Positions 7,396-10,373 of a stretch of DNA of 10,373 nucleotides are shown here, in pieces. The DNA comes from Armatimonadota bacterium. Lineage in GTDB: Bacteria; Armatimonadota; Fimbriimonadia; Fimbriimonadales; ATM1. Each line of letters begins with the position of its first letter. Position 1 is the first letter of the stretch. The notes beneath the pieces were generated by a model that was not told the DNA's origin, did not search any database, and saw only the letters and a program-made list of their open reading frames with translations. A program made the position numbers and the translations under genes. Where the stretch lies: NCBI GenBank assembly GCA_003695835.1, contig RFHN01000017.1, forward strand, positions 1 through 10,373, given 5' to 3'.

Positions 7396-8499
7396 TTACT
7401 GGTTTTCCGGTCCCGGTGCGGACGGCTGCGGAGCCGAACCGATCTTCTCTTCCATTCTCGCGGCGCGCTCTTTGATCCGCTGGAACTGGGCTTCCCAGGC
7501 CGCCTTCAAATAGGGAACGTTGATCTCGATCTTGGCTTTCAACAGCTTCTGGAGGTATAGATTCGTCAAGTCGTTGGAATCCCGAGCGTCTCGTTCCTCC
7601 AGCGCCCGACGGACCATCTCTTCCTCGGCGGGCGAGAGCTTTCGCACGCTCTTCTCCGTCTTGTCCTCGACCAAGAGTTTCACGTACGTCTTCTTGCCGT
7701 TACCCTCGAGCTCGATCCACCCGGTCATCTGTCCCTTGGGCGTGTCTTTGACCGCTTTCCAAAATGCGTTGGTCGGGTTGTCGGGAATCACCTGCGGCGT
7801 CGGCTGAGGCCCGTTTCCTGGCGGGAACGCCCCGTTCTCCGCGCGAGCGTTCACGGCCGTGCTGTACTTTCCTGCGACAGCGCCAAACGTAACACCCGAT
7901 CCGAGCTCCTTATCCACGTCGTCTCGCAAGTTCGGGTCCTCCAACACGATCCACCGGATCCGCGCCATCGCCGGCACCGTGAACTCTTCTGGGTGCTCGG
8001 CGATGTACTTCTTGGCATCCGCCAGCGACTTCTTGGGAACGCCGCGAATCAGCAGATTCCGTTCCGCCAGGCGGACCATGAGCTGGCGTCGAATCTCGTC
8101 CAACGTGAACCCCATGGATTTCAGATTCTTCACGTAATTTGGGTTTAGCGACTCCATTAGCCGCTGCTCCTGGTCTACGTCCTCTTTGGTCGGGAGAACG
8201 CCCTCGTCCTTGGCGGTCTGTAGCGTCAACACTTCATCTACCAGGCTCGACAACGCCTGGCTTGCCAAGGAATCCGCCACCTGCACCTGACCGGCCTGAC
8301 CCGGCTGAACCGGATTCTGAGTCGGGTTGATCGCCCGGATCGACGTCATCGTCTCCAGCTTCTTGACGTATTGTTCCTTCGTAATCTTTTCGCCGTTGAC
8401 GGTCGCAATGACGGCGGTGTCGCCACCGCCTCCACCGCAGCCAACAAACAGGGCGGATAGCGCCGCCACAATCAAAACAGAAATCGCTCGTATCTTCAT
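7396..8499 (-). CDS. SurA/PrsA-like peptidyl-prolyl isomerase-family lipoprotein
   Basis: Predicted exported, lipid-anchored chaperone of 367 aa related to SurA/PrsA foldases. Seen: an N-terminal signal MKIRAISVLIVAALSALFVG with lipobox-like FVGC (Cys21) followed by a Gly linker; the opening motif AVIATVNGEKITKEQYVKKL (29-48), typical of SurA_N/PrsA N-domains; a helical N-domain to about 165; a parvulin-like region (about 178-280) including GSGVTFGAVAGKYS and KDTPKGQMTGWIEL; then a helical, charged C-terminal tail ending Pro-rich. The two histidines normal in parvulins are not found: Trp183 stands where HIL(V) has His, and the final GxHI-type segment reads TYVKLLV. A chaperone without isomerase activity is therefore plausible. 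The frame stays open upstream to 8646, but I chose ATG 8499 because it begins an ideal lipoprotein signal and follows GGAGG (complement at 8514-8518), although that spacing of 14 nt is long. Confidence 0.85.
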   Translation of the reverse strand: MKIRAISVLIVAALSALFVGCGGGGGDTAVIATVNGEKITKEQYVKKLETMTSIRAINPTQNPVQPGQAGQVQVADSLASQALSSLVDEVLTLQTAKDEGVLPTKEDVDQEQRLMESLNPNYVKNLKSMGFTLDEIRRQLMVRLAERNLLIRGVPKKSLADAKKYIAEHPEEFTVPAMARIRWIVLEDPNLRDDVDKELGSGVTFGAVAGKYSTAVNARAENGAFPPGNGPQPTPQVIPDNPTNAFWKAVKDTPKGQMTGWIELEGNGKKTYVKLLVEDKTEKSVRKLSPAEEEMVRRALEERDARDSNDLTNLYLQKLLKAKIEINVPYLKAAWEAQFQRIKERAARMEEKIGSAPQPSAPGPENQ

Positions 8500-8542
8500 C
8501 GTGAATACCGTTTCCTCCAACGTTTCCATACGCAGGCCGAGC

Positions 8543-8548
8543 AGTATA
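8543..8548 (-). promoter_or_regulatory. Candidate -10 element upstream of the lipoprotein gene
   Basis: On the minus strand TATACT (complement of 8543-8548) is one mismatch from TATAAT and would place transcription start near 8535, giving a leader of about 37 nt before ATG 8499. No good -35 is visible at 17 nt (GGTTTC), and the TG of an extended -10 is out of register by one base. It implies the lipoprotein may be transcribed separately from the sigma-factor genes. Confidence 0.4.
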
Positions 8549-8631
8549 CATTCGATGAGGCGCCCGAAACCCGTACGGTTTGGTGTCTTTCCCAGCAATT
8601 CCGGGGCCATGGCGCGCCCGAGGACGGAGAA

Positions 8632-8667
8632 GTTTCCCGAATTCAACGGGTAGGGCCAGAGGGAAAC
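8632..8667. terminator. Weak hairpin downstream of the 70-aa gene
   Basis: Inverted repeat GTTTCCC (8632-8638) / GGGAAAC (8661-8667) with a 22-nt loop, beginning 10 nt after the stop codon of the 70-aa gene on the minus strand. No T-run follows on either strand, so termination is uncertain; it may simply mark the end of the sigma-factor transcript before the lipoprotein promoter. Confidence 0.25.
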
Positions 8668-8676
8668 GAAGCCTAT

Positions 8677-8889
8677 CTAAACGCGCAGGTCGAGGCCGTC
8701 TTCGCCCTCGTCCTCGCCATCCGCGGGCAGCACGACCGGCTCCTCTTCCTTCTCGCCCAGTTCCAGCACATCCCCGTCTTCCTTCGGGGATCGCTTCTTC
8801 TTGCGGTTCTCTCCCGTACCAGCAGTGCGCTGGACGCGGTACCCGACATCCGCGGCGCGCTCGATGCGCGGGAGCTCGCCATCCGACAT
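8677..8889 (-). CDS. Small highly charged 70-aa protein downstream of the sigma factor
   Basis: Not recognised. The protein has an amphipathic-looking start (GELPRIERAADVGYRVQRT), a basic patch around residues 29-36 (RKKKRSPK) and a strongly acidic C-terminal half (EKEEEPVVLPADGEDEGED, then GLDLRV). It has no hydrophobic segment and looks largely disordered. The ATG lies 4 nt after the sigma-factor stop codon, with GGAG 7 nt before the start, so translation with the sigma factor is likely. The opposite strand is also open here, but that frame has no comparable start signal. Small disordered partners of FliA-type sigma factors exist (FlgM), but I see no FlgM sequence signature and do not assign that function. 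Confidence rests on spacing and Shine-Dalgarno, not on homology. Confidence 0.68.
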   Translation of the reverse strand: MSDGELPRIERAADVGYRVQRTAGTGENRKKKRSPKEDGDVLELGEKEEEPVVLPADGEDEGEDGLDLRV

Positions 8890-8893
8890 GAAC

Positions 8894-9661
8894 TCACTCC
8901 ATCATCCACCCGCGGATCCGAGAGACAGCCTGTCCATGCAGCTGATAGACTCGGCTCTCGGACACACCCAGGGCGGCTCCGATTTCGCGGAAGGTCAGAC
9001 CTTCGTAATAGTACAAGGCGATTACCAGCCGCTCCCGCGGCGGGAGTTTGTCCACACACTCGGCAAGGCGGCGGCGCAGTTCCCGCGATTCGGTGGAAGC
9101 TCCCGGATCGGAATCCTCGTCTACCAAGAGGTCCATCAGGCTGCCGCCTTCCTCCGACTCGCTGCCCAGCAGGATCTCGTCCAAAGACATCACGCCGTGG
9201 CGAGAGGCGTACACCTGCAGCTCGTTCAGCTCCTCCATCGAAATCTGGAGGGCGGCAGCGATCTCCTCATCCGTGGGCGGACGACCCAACTCCGCTTGCA
9301 GAGCAACTGCGGATCGCTCCAAAGCCCGCAGGCGCTCGCGAATCGAGCGTGGAACCCAATCCTCGCTCCGCAGCAGCTCGAGAACCGCGCCGCGGATGAG
9401 CGAGATGGCGTATGTCTCGAACTTCACCTCGCGGCTCGCGTCGTACTGATCCACGGCGCGAATCAGCGCCATCAAGCCCGCAGAAACCAAGTCCTCCCGA
9501 TCCAAGCCGGGAGGAACGTTGCTCACAATTCGATTGACGGTGATATTCACCAAATACGAGTAATGACGCACGAGGCGGTCACGACTCTCTATGTCTTCAT
9601 CGGTCAACCATCGGCGCCACGCCAGCCCCAAGTCGCCCTCAGCCAGATATTCCGTCTTCAT
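8894..9661 (-). CDS. FliA/WhiG-family RNA polymerase sigma factor
   Basis: Alternative sigma-70 family factor of 255 aa that directs core RNA polymerase to a sigma-28-type promoter set. Seen: region 2 (about 27-97) with core-binding DLVSAGLMALIRAVDQYD (57-74) and DNA-melting/-10 helix FETYAISLIRGAVLELLR (81-98); region 3 (about 103-185) with SIRERLRALERS and LGRPPTDEEIAAAL; region 4 (about 200-251) with LPPRERLVIALYYYEGLTFREIGAALGVSESRVYQLHGQAV cut here into its two parts: strand-separated -35 HTH at 222-248. Region 1.1 is absent. The VSESRVYQLHGQAV end is the FliA/WhiG signature. An extra acidic loop (about 166-190, ESEEGG...DEDSD) joins regions 3 and 4. GGAG (complement at 9666-9669) sits 4 nt before ATG 9661. 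It lies between two small genes and no recognisable flagellar gene is in the window, so a flagellar versus other developmental role is open. Confidence 0.93.
   Translation of the reverse strand: MKTEYLAEGDLGLAWRRWLTDEDIESRDRLVRHYSYLVNITVNRIVSNVPPGLDREDLVSAGLMALIRAVDQYDASREVKFETYAISLIRGAVLELLRSEDWVPRSIRERLRALERSAVALQAELGRPPTDEEIAAALQISMEELNELQVYASRHGVMSLDEILLGSESEEGGSLMDLLVDEDSDPGASTESRELRRRLAECVDKLPPRERLVIALYYYEGLTFREIGAALGVSESRVYQLHGQAVSRIRGWMME
8897..8900 (-). promoter_or_regulatory. Shine-Dalgarno of the 70-aa gene inside the sigma-factor tail
   Basis: GGAG on the minus strand, formed by the last sigma-factor codons, sits 7 nt before the ATG at 8889. With the 4-nt gap between genes it supports real, coupled translation of the small gene. 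Confidence 0.55.
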
Positions 9662-9679
9662 GCCGCTCCAAGTAGAGGG

Positions 9680-9877
9680 TTAGCTTCCCTGCCCTCTCTC
9701 CTCCTCCTTAGAATATTCAATCCGAGTCGCGAAAAACACGTACCAGATCTGAGTGCCCACCATTCCGACCACAAAAGCCAGAACGGCGCGAAGCACAGAG
9801 GTCAAGGGCTCGACTCCCGAAAGGACGCACGCCGCCAACGCGACCAGTGCGCACAGCAAACCGATCAACTTCGGCAT
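9680..9877 (-). CDS. Small two-helix membrane protein upstream of the sigma factor
   Basis: A 65-aa protein with two predicted membrane helices (about 4-20 and 28-50) joined by a short loop containing GVEPLTS, and a charged cytoplasmic-type tail (RIEYSKEEERGQGS). No known function is recognised. The Cys17 in ALAACVLS does not form a convincing lipobox. The start is well supported: GGAGG lies 6 nt before ATG 9877. Its stop is 18 nt before the sigma-factor start, so the two are likely co-transcribed and its gene is the first of the sigma unit. Position suggests a membrane partner or simply a co-expressed envelope protein; the sequence does not decide. Confidence 0.75.
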   Translation of the reverse strand: MPKLIGLLCALVALAACVLSGVEPLTSVLRAVLAFVVGMVGTQIWYVFFATRIEYSKEEERGQGS

Positions 9878-9883
9878 AACGCG

Positions 9884-9888
9884 CCTCC
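9884..9888 (-). promoter_or_regulatory. Shine-Dalgarno GGAGG of the 65-aa membrane protein
   Basis: A consensus GGAGG on the minus strand with 6-nt spacing to ATG 9877. It is the strongest ribosome-binding site of the minus-strand block and fixes the start of a gene otherwise too short to call confidently. Confidence 0.7.
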
Positions 9889-9943
9889 ATTCGAGTACTC
9901 ACTTCCTCGTTCCCTCATCCCTCGAAACCTACGTGAGCTTTTC

Positions 9944-9963
9944 GCGTCCCCGTACTGGGACGC
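9944..9963. terminator. Hairpin between the hydrolase and the sigma-factor unit
   Basis: Inverted repeat GCGTCCC (9944-9950) / GGGACGC (9957-9963) with a 6-nt loop, 34 nt past the stop of the MBL hydrolase. On the minus strand it is followed by GAAAAGC rather than a T-run, so it is a possible Rho-dependent pause or attenuator rather than a clear intrinsic terminator. The rest of the 120-nt spacer (9878-9997) must also hold any promoter for the sigma unit; I see no confident -35/-10 pair. Confidence 0.35.
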
Positions 9964-9997
9964 CTAATCGGATTCTCGGCTCGAAGAGCGCGAATCT

Positions 9998-10373
9998 TTA
10001 GGCTTGGACTGCGATCCGCAAGCCGTCCCAGGCAAGAGATACCCCATCGGGCAACTCTCGCACCGTCGTCTCATAGTCGTAATCGTGCGAGAGATGAGTG
10101 AAAAACGTCTGTCGGGCGCCGATCTGCGCGGCGACCTCCACGGCCCGGTCGAAGTGAAAGTGCGTCGGGTGCGGCTCTCGGCGCGTCGCGTCCAGGATCA
10201 GGGTGTCCAGGCCTTCCAGAAACGGCCACGAGTCGGGCGGAATCTCACTCACATCGGTCACGTACGCGAAGCCGCCGACCCGAACGCCGAGGACCTCCAT
10301 CCGGCCGTGCAGGACGGAGAAGATTTGAAATCGCATGGCGCCGACTTCCAGTTCCTCGCCCACCGAGCGCAGA
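9998..10373 (-). CDS. Metallo-beta-lactamase-fold hydrolase (PhnP-like), N-terminus cut by window edge
   Basis: C-terminal 124 residues of an MBL-fold metallohydrolase resembling the PhnP/phosphoribosyl cyclic phosphodiesterase group. Seen: the frame is open from TAA at 9998-10000 to the right edge. Motifs include GGFAYVTDVSEIP, whose Asp is the bridging metal ligand of motif 4; LDTLILDATRREPHPTHFHF, a conserved block of this subfamily; and THLSHDYDY, supplying the final His ligand, followed by LPDGVSLAWDGLRI at the C-terminus. The N-terminal HxHxDH metal motif would lie outside the window, so catalytic competence cannot be checked. An internal GTG exists at 10363, but motif content indicates the true start is beyond the edge. 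The exact substrate (cyclic phosphodiester, or a PQQ synthesis-type role as in PqqB relatives) is unresolved. Confidence 0.88.
   Translation of the reverse strand, partial: LRSVGEELEVGAMRFQIFSVLHGRMEVLGVRVGGFAYVTDVSEIPPDSWPFLEGLDTLILDATRREPHPTHFHFDRAVEVAAQIGARQTFFTHLSHDYDYETTVRELPDGVSLAWDGLRIAVQA

Noticed and set aside
8500..8646. 49-residue N-terminal extension of the lipoprotein frame
   Set aside because: Starting upstream would bury the lipoprotein signal peptide inside the protein and would place the candidate -10 element within coding sequence.
8677..8889. 70-aa protein as an FlgM anti-sigma factor
   Set aside because: Size and disorder are compatible, but FlgM's conserved C-terminal helices that wrap the sigma factor are not visible; the name would be a guess.
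8801..9967. Plus-strand open frame of 388 codons across the sigma factor and both small genes
   Set aside because: It is an antisense shadow of the sigma factor, whose regions 2-4 are unmistakable; no Shine-Dalgarno or recognisable motif supports the plus frame.
1..10373. tRNA/rRNA genes, CRISPR arrays, transposases, phage or defence genes
   Set aside because: I looked on both strands and saw none; nearly all of the window is accounted for by ordinary coding genes and gaps under 180 nt.

Overview
The window is a gene-dense, GC-rich bacterial chromosome segment with short intergenic gaps and no sign of insertion sequences, phage genes, CRISPR arrays, rRNA or tRNA genes. Surface-polysaccharide genes (GDP-mannose dehydratase, Wzy-like polymerase/ligase, Wzz-like chain-length protein) and a Cys-lipobox lipoprotein suggest a diderm-type envelope. 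My impression from the protein sequences is a lineage such as Armatimonadota/Fimbriimonadia, but this is a weak inference made without any database search.

Layout. (1) Positions 1-891, minus strand: a GDP-mannose 4,6-dehydratase (gmd) whose C-terminus is cut off by the window edge. (2) A 62-bp divergent spacer. (3) Positions 954-7365, plus strand: a tight five-gene run of O-antigen polymerase/ligase-like membrane protein, Wzz-like polysaccharide co-polymerase, CCA-adding enzyme (cca), S9-family serine peptidase and an unrecognised 104-aa protein. Two junctions are 4-nt ATGA overlaps, one gap is 3 nt and one is about 20 nt, so co-transcription is likely. (4) A perfect GC-rich inverted repeat at 7344-7374 spans the stop codon of the last plus-strand gene and lies between the convergent transcription units. 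(5) Positions 7396 to 10373, minus strand: (in transcription order, from the right edge) the C-terminal part of a PhnP-like metallo-beta-lactamase hydrolase, a 65-aa two-helix membrane protein, a FliA/WhiG-type sigma factor, a 70-aa highly charged protein, and a SurA/PrsA-like lipoprotein whose parvulin domain appears to have lost its usual histidines.

How they fit together. The left end is the edge of a polysaccharide locus: Gmd makes the GDP-4-keto-6-deoxymannose precursor of GDP-fucose or GDP-rhamnose type sugars, the Wzy-like protein would join glycan units at the membrane, and the Wzz-like protein would set chain length. The run then continues into housekeeping genes (tRNA CCA end addition, peptide breakdown). 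The right end centres on a sigma factor embedded between two small uncharacterised proteins, each with a good Shine-Dalgarno sequence. I see no wholly new system; the most worthwhile leads are the sigma-factor micro-operon, the coupled 104-aa orphan and the apparently catalytically dead parvulin lipoprotein.
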